The notes under the pieces were generated by a model. The model was not told the DNA's origin. It saw only the letters and a program-made list of their open reading frames with translations, and searched no databases. A stretch of 32,578 bases of DNA from Peribacillus acanthi (GTDB lineage: Bacteria; Bacillota; Bacilli; Bacillales; DSM-1321): contig NZ_QBBX01000024.1 in the NCBI RefSeq assembly GCF_003073175.1, forward strand, positions 17,963-50,540, in the 5' to 3' direction. This document shows, piece after piece, positions 14,802 to 23,409 of the stretch. Both the position numbers and the translations under genes were made by a program. Numbering within the stretch: the first letter of the stretch is position 1; every line of letters starts with the position of its first letter.

Positions 14802-16288
14802 TCAACACTCCCTCCCTTATCCATCAATTGACGAAGATTCCTTCTCATTAGCTTATTAGATGCATTTCTTGGCAATTCATTCACAAAATAAAAACACTTC
14901 GGCACTTTATACGCGGCTAACTTACCTCTACAGAATAATTCTAGTTCTTCAGATGAAATCTTTTTTCCTTCGTGCAAGACGACGAACCCGACTGGTGTTT
15001 GTCCCCAAATCTCATCCTCGATTCCTGTTACACCTGCTTCATAAATAGCACTATGCTGCATGAGTACATTCTCAATTTCTGCCGGATAAATGTTTTCACC
15101 ACCTGAAATAATTAAATCAGATCGGCGATCCAATACATAAAGAAAGCCCTCACTGTCTAAATATCCAATATCTCCAGTTAAGAACCAGCCATCCTTTACT
15201 GATTTTAAAGTAGCTTCTTCTTTAAACAAATACCCTTTTGTGACATTCGGTCCTTTTACAGCTATTTCACCTGCTTCTCCATGAACAGCCTCAACCTCGT
15301 CGTTCATTATTTTTATGGAACAAGGAAATAGAGGTTTACCAGCTGATCCTAGCTTGGCTAAGCTATACTCTGGAGGTAGTGTCACAATTTGTGAGGAAGT
15401 CTCTGTCATTCCATAAGTCTGGTACACTGGAATCCCTTTCTGTTTACATGTTTCAAGAACAGTTAAAGGTGCTGGCCCTCCACCAAGCAACATACATCGA
15501 AAAGTGGAGGGGTAGGTTTGCTTTCCCATTTCAAGTAACATCCTGTTTAACATGGATGTTACGACAGAAGCAATGGTCACTCCCTGTTGAAAGATAGCTT
15601 CATTTGCTTTCTCTTCATGAAAACGCTCATGTAAAAGGACCTTCATTCCATAAAAAAGACTCCTAAACAGGATGGATAACCCACTTATATGAAAAATTGG
15701 GACTGTGCACAGCCAACAATCCTCTTCACGCAGCCCAAGGTTCAGCACAGACCCTACCGCACTCCACCAGTGATTACCAAATGTCTGCATAACTCCTTTT
15801 GGCTGTCCCGTCGTTCCTGAAGTATACATTATGGTAGCAGTGCGATTCATTTCAAACTCGTCCAAAATGGGTGCATCTATTTCATCCATCCTATTTGCTT
15901 CAGTTAAAATTGAATCAATCAAAATTGGTTTAAAAGAACGAACCTTTTCCATAAATTTGTTATCACTAATAATACACTCAGAGTTTGAATCTTGTATTTG
16001 ATATGCCAATTCAGCAACCGTCAGTTTATTATTCAACATGACAATTTCTGTCCCTAGCTGTAAGAGTGCATGGAAAACAAACACACTGTCGATATGATTC
16101 CGTCCCAAAAGTGCAACTCGACTTTTCTTTGATATTCCCATCCTATATAGAACAGTAGCTACTCGTTGGGAACCTTCGAATAATTGTTTAAAACTAATTT
16201 CTTCTTTTTCAAATGATAGTGCAATTCTATGTGGAGAAAGATCAGCCCTTTTCTTCAACCAATTGGGCATAGTTTCTGTATAGTGCAA
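14798..16288 (-). CDS. menE: o-Succinylbenzoate-CoA ligase
   Basis: Activates o-succinylbenzoate to its CoA thioester using ATP, forming an acyl-adenylate. A 496-aa ANL-superfamily enzyme: P-loop-like TSGTTGQPKG (156-165), YGMTET, LTGDIGYLD and GGENIYPAEIE motifs are present in order, and the C-terminal catalytic lysine segment is near NASNKLMRR. The start is TTG at 16288 with AAAGGATGA upstream; an in-frame ATG six codons later lacks such a site. It lies 116 bp downstream of menB, with a weak terminator between them, and overlaps menC by 4 bp. Confidence 0.97.
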   Translation of the reverse strand: MHYTETMPNWLKKRADLSPHRIALSFEKEEISFKQLFEGSQRVATVLYRMGISKKSRVALLGRNHIDSVFVFHALLQLGTEIVMLNNKLTVAELAYQIQDSNSECIISDNKFMEKVRSFKPILIDSILTEANRMDEIDAPILDEFEMNRTATIMYTSGTTGQPKGVMQTFGNHWWSAVGSVLNLGLREEDCWLCTVPIFHISGLSILFRSLFYGMKVLLHERFHEEKANEAIFQQGVTIASVVTSMLNRMLLEMGKQTYPSTFRCMLLGGGPAPLTVLETCKQKGIPVYQTYGMTETSSQIVTLPPEYSLAKLGSAGKPLFPCSIKIMNDEVEAVHGEAGEIAVKGPNVTKGYLFKEEATLKSVKDGWFLTGDIGYLDSEGFLYVLDRRSDLIISGGENIYPAEIENVLMQHSAIYEAGVTGIEDEIWGQTPVGFVVLHEGKKISSEELELFCRGKLAAYKVPKCFYFVNELPRNASNKLMRRNLRQLMDKGGSVD

Positions 16289-16351
16289 GATAATTCATCC
16301 TTTAATCAAAATATTGAGCAATTCTAGTAGTTTTTATAGTCATAAGAATAG

Positions 16352-16384
16352 CAAAACAGCCTGACAAGGAAACTCGTCAAGCTG
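16352..16384 (-). terminator. Weak terminator or attenuator between menB and menE
   Basis: On the minus strand CAGCTTGAC (16376-16384) pairs with GTCAGGCTG (16357-16365) with one G-U pair, followed by a short TTTTG. It may reduce transcription of menE and menC relative to the upstream men genes. Confidence 0.6.
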
Positions 16385-16404
16385 CAAAAATACCAATCAT
16401 ATCA

Positions 16405-17223
16405 TCAAGGGAATCTTGGGAATTGCCCAAAATCTGGCTTGCGTTTTTCTTTAAACGCATCTCTACCTTCTTTTGCTTCATCTGTTGTGTAATAAAGAAG
16501 CGTTGCGTCTCCTGCAAACTGTTGAATTCCTGCAAGGCCATCAGTGTCTGCATTGAATGCTGCTTTCAAGAAACGAATAGCTGTTGGACTCTTTTCAAGA
16601 ATTTCTTCACACCATTTTACTGTCTCTGCTTCAAGTTGCTCTAATGGGACGACAGTATTAACTAATCCCATATCAAGAGCTTCCTGCGCATTATACTGAC
16701 GGCAAAGGAACCAAATTTCACGTGCCTTTTTATGACCTACGATACGCGCTAAGTAACCAGAGCCGTATCCAGCGTCAAAGCTACCCACTTTAGGTCCTGT
16801 TTGTCCAAATACCGCATTGTCAGCTGCAATGGTTAAGTCACATACGATGTGAAGAACATGTCCTCCACCAATTGCATAACCTGCCACCATTGCAATAACT
16901 GGCTTTGGAATGACGCGGATTAGACGTTGAAGGTCCAATACGTTTAGACGTGGAATTTGGTCTTCACCAACGTAACCACCGTGACCACGTACTGACTGAT
17001 CTCCACCAGAACAGAACGCTCTTCCTCCTGCCCCTGCCAAAATGATGACACCGACATTCGCATCATCGCGTGCGTATGCAAACGCATCAATCAATTCCAT
17101 TACTGTTTTAGGTCGGAATGCATTATGTACCTCTGGACGATTGATTGTAATTTTGGCAATGCCATTGTATGTTTCATACAAGATATCTTCATACGTACGT
17201 TCTGATACCCATTCAAAATTCAT
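16405..17223 (-). CDS. menB: 1,4-dihydroxy-2-naphthoyl-CoA synthase
   Basis: Closes the second ring of the naphthoquinone, converting o-succinylbenzoyl-CoA to DHNA-CoA. A 272-aa crotonase-fold enzyme of the standard MenB length. Visible features are the oxyanion-hole segment [42 protein letters not shown] and the conserved [13 protein letters not shown] stretch that distinguishes MenB from other crotonases. A strong AGAAGGAGGT site precedes the ATG, which overlaps the menH 3' end by 11 nt. A weak terminator follows before menE. Confidence 0.97.
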   Translation of the reverse strand: MNFEWVSERTYEDILYETYNGIAKITINRPEVHNAFRPKTVMELIDAFAYARDDANVGVIILAGAGGRAFCSGGDQSVRGHGGYVGEDQIPRLNVLDLQRLIRVIPKPVIAMVAGYAIGGGHVLHIVCDLTIAADNAVFGQTGPKVGSFDAGYGSGYLARIVGHKKAREIWFLCRQYNAQEALDMGLVNTVVPLEQLEAETVKWCEEILEKSPTAIRFLKAAFNADTDGLAGIQQFAGDATLLYYTTDEAKEGRDAFKEKRKPDFGQFPRFP

Positions 17224-18046
17224 AATTTTTACCTCCTTCTAATTTCGACAAAAACTCACTTACTATTTTACCAAACTTTTCAGGTTGTTCCACATGAATT
17301 GCATGTCCTGCTCCTAAAAAATTGAACCATTCTACATTTTTAATATGTGAACACATCGATTCAGCAATACGGACAAACTTTTCATCGAGTTCACCCGTCA
17401 ATAATAATACCGGAATAGTAAGGTGAGATAAATAGTCCCACCACGATGGCTGCGCTCCTGTCCCCATTCCTCTTAAACTATTTGACAGGCCGATACTAGA
17501 GTTGTTTAATCTTTGTCTTCTAATTTCTTTTTTTGTTTCTTGAGGCAATGACTGCATCGTTTGAAACATTGGGATGTTCTCCCAAAAATTAATAAAGGCT
17601 TCCAATCCACTTTCTTCTAAACGTGTTGCCAACCCCTCATCCGCAATCCTTCTATTCAGCCGTTCCTCTTTTGTCCTTAACCCTGGAGAGGAACTCTCAA
17701 GAATCAGAGAAGAAACGTAATCAGGATAGAAGTTTACAAATGAAAGGGCTAACCTCCCACCCATTGAGTAACCGACAATATGCACTTTTTCTATTGACAA
17801 ATGATTCAATATGTTTACGATGTCTCCACAGACTTCCTCCATCTCGTACCTACTTGGATGATTTGGAGATGAAGTCAAGCCATGTCCAATGTTATCTATG
17901 GTAATGGTTTGATAATCTTTACTCAAAACTTGAACTAGATGATCCCATGTATGAAGATCTCCAGTAAAGCCGTGGAGCATGAGTACACTAGGTCCAGATC
18001 CATTTACCTCTAAATTATATTCGACATGATTACTAAGGATTTTCAT
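17213..18046 (-). CDS. menH: SHCHC synthase, alpha/beta hydrolase (YtxM)
   Basis: Eliminates pyruvate from SEPHCHC to give SHCHC in the menaquinone pathway. The alpha/beta hydrolase fold shows [12 protein letters not shown] (oxyanion region), nucleophile elbow GYSMGGR, acid TGELDEKF and [11 protein letters not shown]. The 277-aa form starts at the ATG 18046; in-frame GTG 18052 and ATG 18055 are also possible, since AAGAGG lies between 2 and 11 nt from them. It overlaps the menD 3' end by about 14-23 nt and menB by 11 nt. Role assigned from fold plus its place between menD and menB. Confidence 0.93.
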   Translation of the reverse strand: MKILSNHVEYNLEVNGSGPSVLMLHGFTGDLHTWDHLVQVLSKDYQTITIDNIGHGLTSSPNHPSRYEMEEVCGDIVNILNHLSIEKVHIVGYSMGGRLALSFVNFYPDYVSSLILESSSPGLRTKEERLNRRIADEGLATRLEESGLEAFINFWENIPMFQTMQSLPQETKKEIRRQRLNNSSIGLSNSLRGMGTGAQPSWWDYLSHLTIPVLLLTGELDEKFVRIAESMCSHIKNVEWFNFLGAGHAIHVEQPEKFGKIVSEFLSKLEGGKNYEF

Positions 18047-19796
18047 TTTCACCATTTCCTCTTGCCAAATTAATTTCCCGGGCAACAATATCCCACAATT
18101 CTCGATGCTTTATGACATTTTCTTCTCGGTCAGTATTGACTTCTATAACCTGTAAGCCTTTTTGGTGGAAGCATTGTTTAAATTGTGTACCGAAATCCTT
18201 CCATGAACGAGCTTTATGATATTTCCCTCCATACATTTCAATAGCATGGGAGAAATCTAGACCATGCGGAGTCCCAAATAGTTGTTCAAAATATTCTTTC
18301 TCACTAGATTGAGGAAGAAAAGAGAAAATTCCTCCACCGTCATTATTGACAATCACTATGATAAGGTCCTGTCCATTCATTTTGGCAGAAAGCAAACCGT
18401 TCATATCGTGGAAAAAACTTAAATCACCTAATAGTAAAACAGCATCCTTTTTTACTGAGCTAATTCCAAGTGCAGTCGAAACAAGGCCATCAATACCATT
18501 AGCACCCCGGTTGGCATATATATTAATCATTTTTTCTTGGTTATGAAAAAATGTATCGACGTCACGGATGGGCATGCTATTTCCAACGAATAAGGTTGAG
18601 TCTTCTGGCATGAAATCCTGCATAACTGAAACGAGTTTTCCCTCATTAAAGGAATCATCATCACGAATAAAATTAAGCCCCGATTTGGTCATTCCGTTAA
18701 TGTCGATCCATTTATGAAGCCATTCATGTTCATTGAATCGTTCAATTTTTTCTAAAACTCCTTTACAGAAAAGAGCTTCATCACAATAAATGACTTCTGT
18801 TGCAACACCAGTTGGTTCTCTCCATCCTGAGCCACCATCCACCACAATATGCTGAGCATTCGACTGTTTCTTCAGGAATTGGGTTAAGGATTTCGAAATT
18901 GGCATTGCCCCAAATCTAACGATAACATCTGGTTTCAAGTCTTCAGTAATATTTGAAAAGCGAAGGAAAGTGTCATACGTATCTAAAATGTTTGTTTTAT
19001 CATGACTCCCACTTCTCAGCTGAGATAGAGGGTCCGCTAGAATGGGATATCCTAATTTGTTTGAAAGGGCACAAATTTCATCTGTAAAATCTTCATCTAT
19101 GTAACCGCATACAATCAAACCCTTTTGCTTATTTTGTAATAATAGTGCTATTTGATTATATTGCATTTCTTCAAGCTGTTTTTTTCCGTTGCTTACAGCT
19201 ACCACCCTATCATTCCACCGAGTTCCATATTTGAACAACTCAGGATCTTCCATATAGGGAACCAATGGCTCTCTTAAAGGAAAATTCAAATGAACAGGAC
19301 CAGCAGGTGTTTGCTTAGCAGTAGCAACCGCTCGAGCACCAACAGTACGAGCATAACGAACTACCTCTTCATTTTTTTCAGGAATAGCCATTTCGGCAAA
19401 CCATTTCACATGCTTACCGTATAAATGGATTTGATCAATGGCTTGTGGGGCTCCAACTTCTCTAAGTTCATGAGGTCGATCTGCAGTTAGTACGATAAGT
19501 GGGACTCTTGAATAAGACGCTTCAATAACAGCTGGATAATAATTGGCAGCAGCTGTTCCAGACGTGCATAACAAGGCAACTGGTTCTTTTAATGCCTTTG
19601 CTAAACCTAGAGCGAAAAATCCTGCTGACCGCTCATCCACATTTATGTGTACTTTTATCCCGGTGTGCTTGGCTAATAACAAAGCTAAAGGGGTGGAACG
19701 TGAACCAGGGCTCACGACCGCATGTTTCACGTTCACTTTTGTCAATTCATCTATAAAAGCTGATGCATAGGCCGTTAAGGCTTCACGATAATCCAT
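18033..19796 (-). CDS. menD: SEPHCHC synthase (thiamine-diphosphate enzyme)
   Basis: Joins isochorismate with 2-oxoglutarate, using thiamine diphosphate and a divalent metal, to give SEPHCHC. 587 aa, typical of MenD. Signatures include VSPGSRSTPLALLLA near the N-terminus, the HVNVDERSAGFFALGLAK-like segment (here INVDERSAGFF), FVGNSMPIRDVD, and the ThDP-binding region LLGDLSFFHDMNGL followed by NNDGGGIFSFLPQ. The ATG at 19796 has AGGAGGGA upstream and overlaps the menF 3' end by 14 nt, so translation is coupled within the operon. Confidence 0.98.
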   Translation of the reverse strand: MDYREALTAYASAFIDELTKVNVKHAVVSPGSRSTPLALLLAKHTGIKVHINVDERSAGFFALGLAKALKEPVALLCTSGTAAANYYPAVIEASYSRVPLIVLTADRPHELREVGAPQAIDQIHLYGKHVKWFAEMAIPEKNEEVVRYARTVGARAVATAKQTPAGPVHLNFPLREPLVPYMEDPELFKYGTRWNDRVVAVSNGKKQLEEMQYNQIALLLQNKQKGLIVCGYIDEDFTDEICALSNKLGYPILADPLSQLRSGSHDKTNILDTYDTFLRFSNITEDLKPDVIVRFGAMPISKSLTQFLKKQSNAQHIVVDGGSGWREPTGVATEVIYCDEALFCKGVLEKIERFNEHEWLHKWIDINGMTKSGLNFIRDDDSFNEGKLVSVMQDFMPEDSTLFVGNSMPIRDVDTFFHNQEKMINIYANRGANGIDGLVSTALGISSVKKDAVLLLGDLSFFHDMNGLLSAKMNGQDLIIVIVNNDGGGIFSFLPQSSEKEYFEQLFGTPHGLDFSHAIEMYGGKYHKARSWKDFGTQFKQCFHQKGLQVIEVNTDREENVIKHRELWDIVAREINLARGNGENENP

Positions 19797-21192
19797 GAGA
19801 CGTCCCTCCTAATGCATGTAACATCGGTTTGAATTTTATGGATGTTTCATTAAATTCTAAATTGGGATCTGAGTCTTCTACAATGCCACAACCTGCAAAT
19901 AAAGATACTTCCTGTCCTTGAATGAGTCCGGAACGAATGGCTACTGCAAATTCTCCATTACTATAGGCATCTGTCCAACCAATCGGAGCTGCATAAAATC
20001 CTCGTTCTAAAGGCTCATGGTTCCTAATCCACTCTACAGCCTTTTCTTTTGGAAGACCACCTAGAGCAGGTGTAGGATGAAGACTTTTCACCAATTTAAA
20101 AATAGACAAGTCTGCTTCACATTTTGCAACCACTGGCGTATACAAATGTTGAATATGTTTTACTTTCATAAGCACGGGCATTTCTGGGACGAGAACTTCT
20201 GAACAATGTTCCTGTAGAGCATTTTCAATCGTCTCAACTACAAACTGATGCTCCATCCGATTTTTAGGATCTGAAAGCAACTCTTTTCCAAGCTTGTCAT
20301 CATCCTCTTCCGAATTTCCCCTGCCAATTGATCCTGCTAAGCAGGTCGAAAGAAGTATAGATCCTTGCTTTTTAATCAACCTTTCAGGAGAAGCTCCAAT
20401 AAAGCAATCACTGCCTGATTCTAATGAGAAAATAAAACTAGTAGGATAGTCAGTAATTAAATTTCGAAGAGTTACTTCTGAAGAAACTTTATCCTCAAAA
20501 GTCAGTCTAGCTTCACGAGCTAATACTACCTTGTCCATCTTACCTTCTTTAATTTCTTGTATCGCCTCTCCTACTTTTTCTAACCAAATATCAGTAGCTA
20601 TCTCTTCCATTCTACAGCATGCTAAATTAAATATATTGGAGTCTTTAGACAAATTCTCTTCAACAGTCTCGTATACATAAGACATCAACTGATTTGTGTC
20701 ATCACCTGGCTCACATAGGATGTTAAGAGTAAGGTATGTTTCATTATTCAGTGTGGTTAGCATTCTTTTCGGTATATAAAATAATGAATCACCGAATTGA
20801 TCCCAAAGAATATGTTCCTTCACTTTTTCATCAAAAGAAAAGCCACCGAATAAAAGAGGACCAGTAGCTTGCTTTGTATCTTCAGAGATGATGACCGCTC
20901 CTCTTACGATTTCTTGCCATTGTTGATTGATTTGTTCATATCGTTGCTGACTGTTAGAAGATGAGAGTTTTTCCAATCTTCCCAACCCTACAATCTCTAC
21001 CTCTCCATTAGGTTCTCGCCAATAGAATCGTTCTCCTACAAATTGCTCTCTTCCACTTATATAAAAAGAAAGGGGGCTTAACGGTTGCATTTTTTTTACA
21101 TAGCTAAACAAAACCAAATGATTGCTTTCTTTGGCTTTATTTACTGCGGTTTGCAGTCCGTTAAGGAGTTCTGTTCCATGCAAAGTAGTCAA
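19783..21192 (-). CDS. menF: Menaquinone-specific isochorismate synthase
   Basis: Converts chorismate to isochorismate, the first committed step of menaquinone synthesis. 469 aa, typical length. The chorismate-binding C-terminal half has MDKVVLAREARL, FIGASPERLIKK, LAGSIGRG, MEHQFVVETI and LHPTPALGGLPKEKA. The start is TTG at 21192 after GGGGGG. The first ATG in frame is not nearby. It heads the minus-strand operon menF-D-H-B-E-C and diverges from menA across a 322-bp region that carries promoters for both. Confidence 0.96.
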   Translation of the reverse strand: MTTLHGTELLNGLQTAVNKAKESNHLVLFSYVKKMQPLSPLSFYISGREQFVGERFYWREPNGEVEIVGLGRLEKLSSSNSQQRYEQINQQWQEIVRGAVIISEDTKQATGPLLFGGFSFDEKVKEHILWDQFGDSLFYIPKRMLTTLNNETYLTLNILCEPGDDTNQLMSYVYETVEENLSKDSNIFNLACCRMEEIATDIWLEKVGEAIQEIKEGKMDKVVLAREARLTFEDKVSSEVTLRNLITDYPTSFIFSLESGSDCFIGASPERLIKKQGSILLSTCLAGSIGRGNSEEDDDKLGKELLSDPKNRMEHQFVVETIENALQEHCSEVLVPEMPVLMKVKHIQHLYTPVVAKCEADLSIFKLVKSLHPTPALGGLPKEKAVEWIRNHEPLERGFYAAPIGWTDAYSNGEFAVAIRSGLIQGQEVSLFAGCGIVEDSDPNLEFNETSIKFKPMLHALGGTSHGLS

Positions 21193-21238
21193 TTTTATCC
21201 CCCCAAATCCTTATAATTTCCGCTATTAAACCTATTTA

Positions 21239-21268
21239 AAGATACACCTCATAATCCAGTTGTGTCAA
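21239..21268 (-). promoter_or_regulatory. Candidate SigA promoter of the menF operon
   Basis: On the minus strand TTGACA (21263-21268), an 18-nt spacer and TATCTT (21239-21244) lie 47 nt before the menF start codon. The -35 is perfect and the -10 fair. Confidence 0.6.
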
Positions 21269-21421
21269 CAATTCAAGCCTTATTCCACCGCGATTTGGAC
21301 TAGTATTTTCCTTATTATTATAAAAATCGATACCCTCTATCCAGATACACTCATTCCAAATCCTTGGAGACTTAACAAGAACAACATGGAAATAAATTCA
21401 ATAGATGCATGTAAAAAGTCG

Positions 21422-21450
21422 TTGACACTCTTGACTCACTTTTCTACACT
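21422..21450 (+). promoter_or_regulatory. SigA promoter of menA
   Basis: TTGACA (21422-21427), a 17-nt spacer and TACACT (21445-21450) fit SigA well. A second TTGACT (21431-21436) and TATACT (21459-21464) lie 22 nt apart, too far for a normal promoter but possibly accessory. Confidence 0.65.
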
Positions 21451-21514
21451 TAAATTGTTATACTTTGTTCACAAATTAACAAATTAAACTATAGACTAAA
21501 AAGGGAGAGACAAA

Positions 21515-22453
21515 ATGCAAACACAAATTCAGTCTACACCTTCTCCTGTGGCACCTAGTAAAAAGAACTGGAAAGTCTGGTGGCATTTAACTAGACCACA
21601 TACTTTGACTGCGGGTTTTGTACCGGTACTCATTGGCACTGCACTTGCCATGCATAAATTCGATATCAATATCACCTTATTTCTTGCTATGCTGCTTGCA
21701 AGTTTGCTCATTCAAGCAGCAACAAATATGTTCAATGAATATTACGATTATAAAAGAGGGCTAGATAACGAAGAATCTGTAGGAATTGGTGGAGCCATAG
21801 TTAGGGAAGGCATTAAACCAAAAACAGTCATAGCATTAGCATTCTTTTTATATGGACTAGCTGCACTCCTAGGTGTGTATATATGTATGGAAAGTAGCTG
21901 GTGGTTATGTGCTGTTGGCATAGTTTGTATGTTAGTCGGCTATCTTTATACAGGTGGACCTGTTCCAATCGCTTACACTCCATTCGGTGAAATTTTCGCA
22001 GGATTGTTTATGGGTGTGTTAATCATTCTCATTTCATTTTACATCCAAGCTGGTAGTGTCACACCTATGTCTGTATTTGTTTCCATTCCTTCAGGCTTTT
22101 TAGTCGGTGCAATCTTACTTGCTAACAACATTCGTGACCTGGATGGCGACAAGGAAAATGGACGAAAAACATTGGCAATCTTACTTGGCAGAAAAAATGC
22201 CATTTATCTACTTGCTGCCATGTTTATTATTTCCTATGTGTGGATCTTTGCGATGGTTTTCACAAACCAAGTCTCATTCTGGCTGTTACTTGTACTTCTA
22301 AGTGCTCCAAAAGCCATAAAAGCTACTAAAGGGTTTGTCGGAAAAACTGTACCAATCACAATGATGCCTGCTATGATTGCAACAGCCCAAACGAATACGA
22401 TTTTTGGATTCTTATTATCCATTGGTCTTTTTATTAGCTATTTTGTTAAATAA
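21515..22453 (+). CDS. menA: 1,4-dihydroxy-2-naphthoate polyprenyltransferase
   Basis: Attaches the polyprenyl tail to DHNA in the membrane, giving demethylmenaquinone. A 312-aa UbiA-superfamily protein with about nine hydrophobic helices. The two Asp-rich prenyl-diphosphate/Mg sites are seen at NMFNEYYDYKRGLD (71-84) and NNIRDLDGDKENG (204-216). The ATG follows AAAGGGAGAGA. It is transcribed alone and away from the other men genes; the shared divergent control region gives a route to coordinate them. A terminator lies 10 bp after the stop. Confidence 0.97.
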   Translation: MQTQIQSTPSPVAPSKKNWKVWWHLTRPHTLTAGFVPVLIGTALAMHKFDINITLFLAMLLASLLIQAATNMFNEYYDYKRGLDNEESVGIGGAIVREGIKPKTVIALAFFLYGLAALLGVYICMESSWWLCAVGIVCMLVGYLYTGGPVPIAYTPFGEIFAGLFMGVLIILISFYIQAGSVTPMSVFVSIPSGFLVGAILLANNIRDLDGDKENGRKTLAILLGRKNAIYLLAAMFIISYVWIFAMVFTNQVSFWLLLVLLSAPKAIKATKGFVGKTVPITMMPAMIATAQTNTIFGFLLSIGLFISYFVK

Positions 22454-22462
22454 CGATGAATG

Positions 22463-22488
22463 AAGCTCCCAATTTCGGGAGCTTTTTT
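22463..22488 (+). terminator. Terminator of menA
   Basis: AAGCTCCC (22463-22470) pairs with GGGAGCTT (22477-22484), followed by a six-T tract. Confidence 0.93.
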
Positions 22489-22617
22489 AATTCCAATATT
22501 CCCCTTCTTGTTTTGGTTCAAATAAAAAGGGTAAGTATCGAATATACATTTTCAACATGTTATGTGAGAAGATTGACCATACTAATCAAAGACATGTATA
22601 GAAGGAGTGCAGACCAA

Positions 22618-23358
22618 ATGATATCTAATCAACAGCTAAAATCCTTAAAAGATGAGTTGCTATCACAAAAAGCATCATTAGAACATACGATTGAAAACAC
22701 AAAACATGAAACCATGGAAGAAGGCGAGAAAGACAACGTTGGAGAACTTTCTTCTTATGATAATCATCCAGCAGACTTAGGTTCTGAATTATACGAACGA
22801 GAAAAGGACATGGCCTTAGGGGTCCATGCAGAGTCAGAGTTGTCTAAGATTGAACAAGCACTTTTGGCAATGGAAAAAGGAAGCTATGGTAAATGTAAAG
22901 AATGCGGAAAAGACATCCCATTTGAAAGACTCGAGATTGTCCCCTATTCTTTATACTGCGTGGAGCATACTCCAGATCAAACGACAGCATCAGATCGACC
23001 AGGTGAAGAAGAAATACTCGAAGCTCCTCATCGAGATTCTTTTGATCGAAGAAAAAATCCTTATATCATTGACCACGAAGACAGTTTTCAAGAAGTTGCA
23101 AGATACGGTACATCAGAAACTCCTTCTGATTACACCGGTGATCGAAAGGATTATAGCAGCTTGTACCGTGATGCAGATGATAACGAGGGCTTTACAGAGG
23201 AAATCGAAACCTTTGTAGGTAACGACATGTCAGGTAAAAACCGAAGTATTTATCCTAATAAAACACATGAAAAATATGAAGAAATATTAGAACGAGAAGA
23301 TATGGAATCCCCAATTGGAGATATCCCATATAAGCGTACGGATGGATATACTGAATAA
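22618..23358 (+). CDS. yteA: YteA-like protein with DksA/TraR-type zinc finger
   Basis: A 246-aa protein of the Bacillus YteA family. After a coiled-coil-like N-terminal stretch (about 1-80) comes a DksA/TraR-type finger CKECGKDIPFERLEIVPYSL-YC with Cys93, Cys96, Cys114 and His117 in place of the usual fourth Cys. The acidic C-terminal half (about 130-246) lacks a known fold. DksA relatives bind RNA polymerase, but whether YteA does so is unknown. The ATG at 22618 has GAAGGAG 10 nt upstream; the open frame extends to 22456 through the menA terminator, which is clearly not coding. It ends in a strong terminator shared with glgP. Confidence 0.92.
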   Translation: MISNQQLKSLKDELLSQKASLEHTIENTKHETMEEGEKDNVGELSSYDNHPADLGSELYEREKDMALGVHAESELSKIEQALLAMEKGSYGKCKECGKDIPFERLEIVPYSLYCVEHTPDQTTASDRPGEEEILEAPHRDSFDRRKNPYIIDHEDSFQEVARYGTSETPSDYTGDRKDYSSLYRDADDNEGFTEEIETFVGNDMSGKNRSIYPNKTHEKYEEILEREDMESPIGDIPYKRTDGYTE

Positions 23359-23365
23359 TCACTAT

Positions 23366-23405
23366 AAAAAAACCGGCACCTTCTCAAACAGGCGCCGGTT
23401 TTTTT
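23366..23405. terminator. Bidirectional terminator between yteA and glgP
   Basis: AACCGGCACC (23371-23380) pairs with GGCGCCGGTT (23391-23400) with one mismatch, flanked by A's and T's. It separates converging yteA and the glg operon. Confidence 0.93.
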
Positions 23406-23409
23406 GTAG

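Noticed and set aside
21260-21487. 75-codon open frame in the menF-menA intergenic region
   Set aside because: No ribosome-binding site, and it runs across both the menF and menA promoters; composition is unlike a protein.
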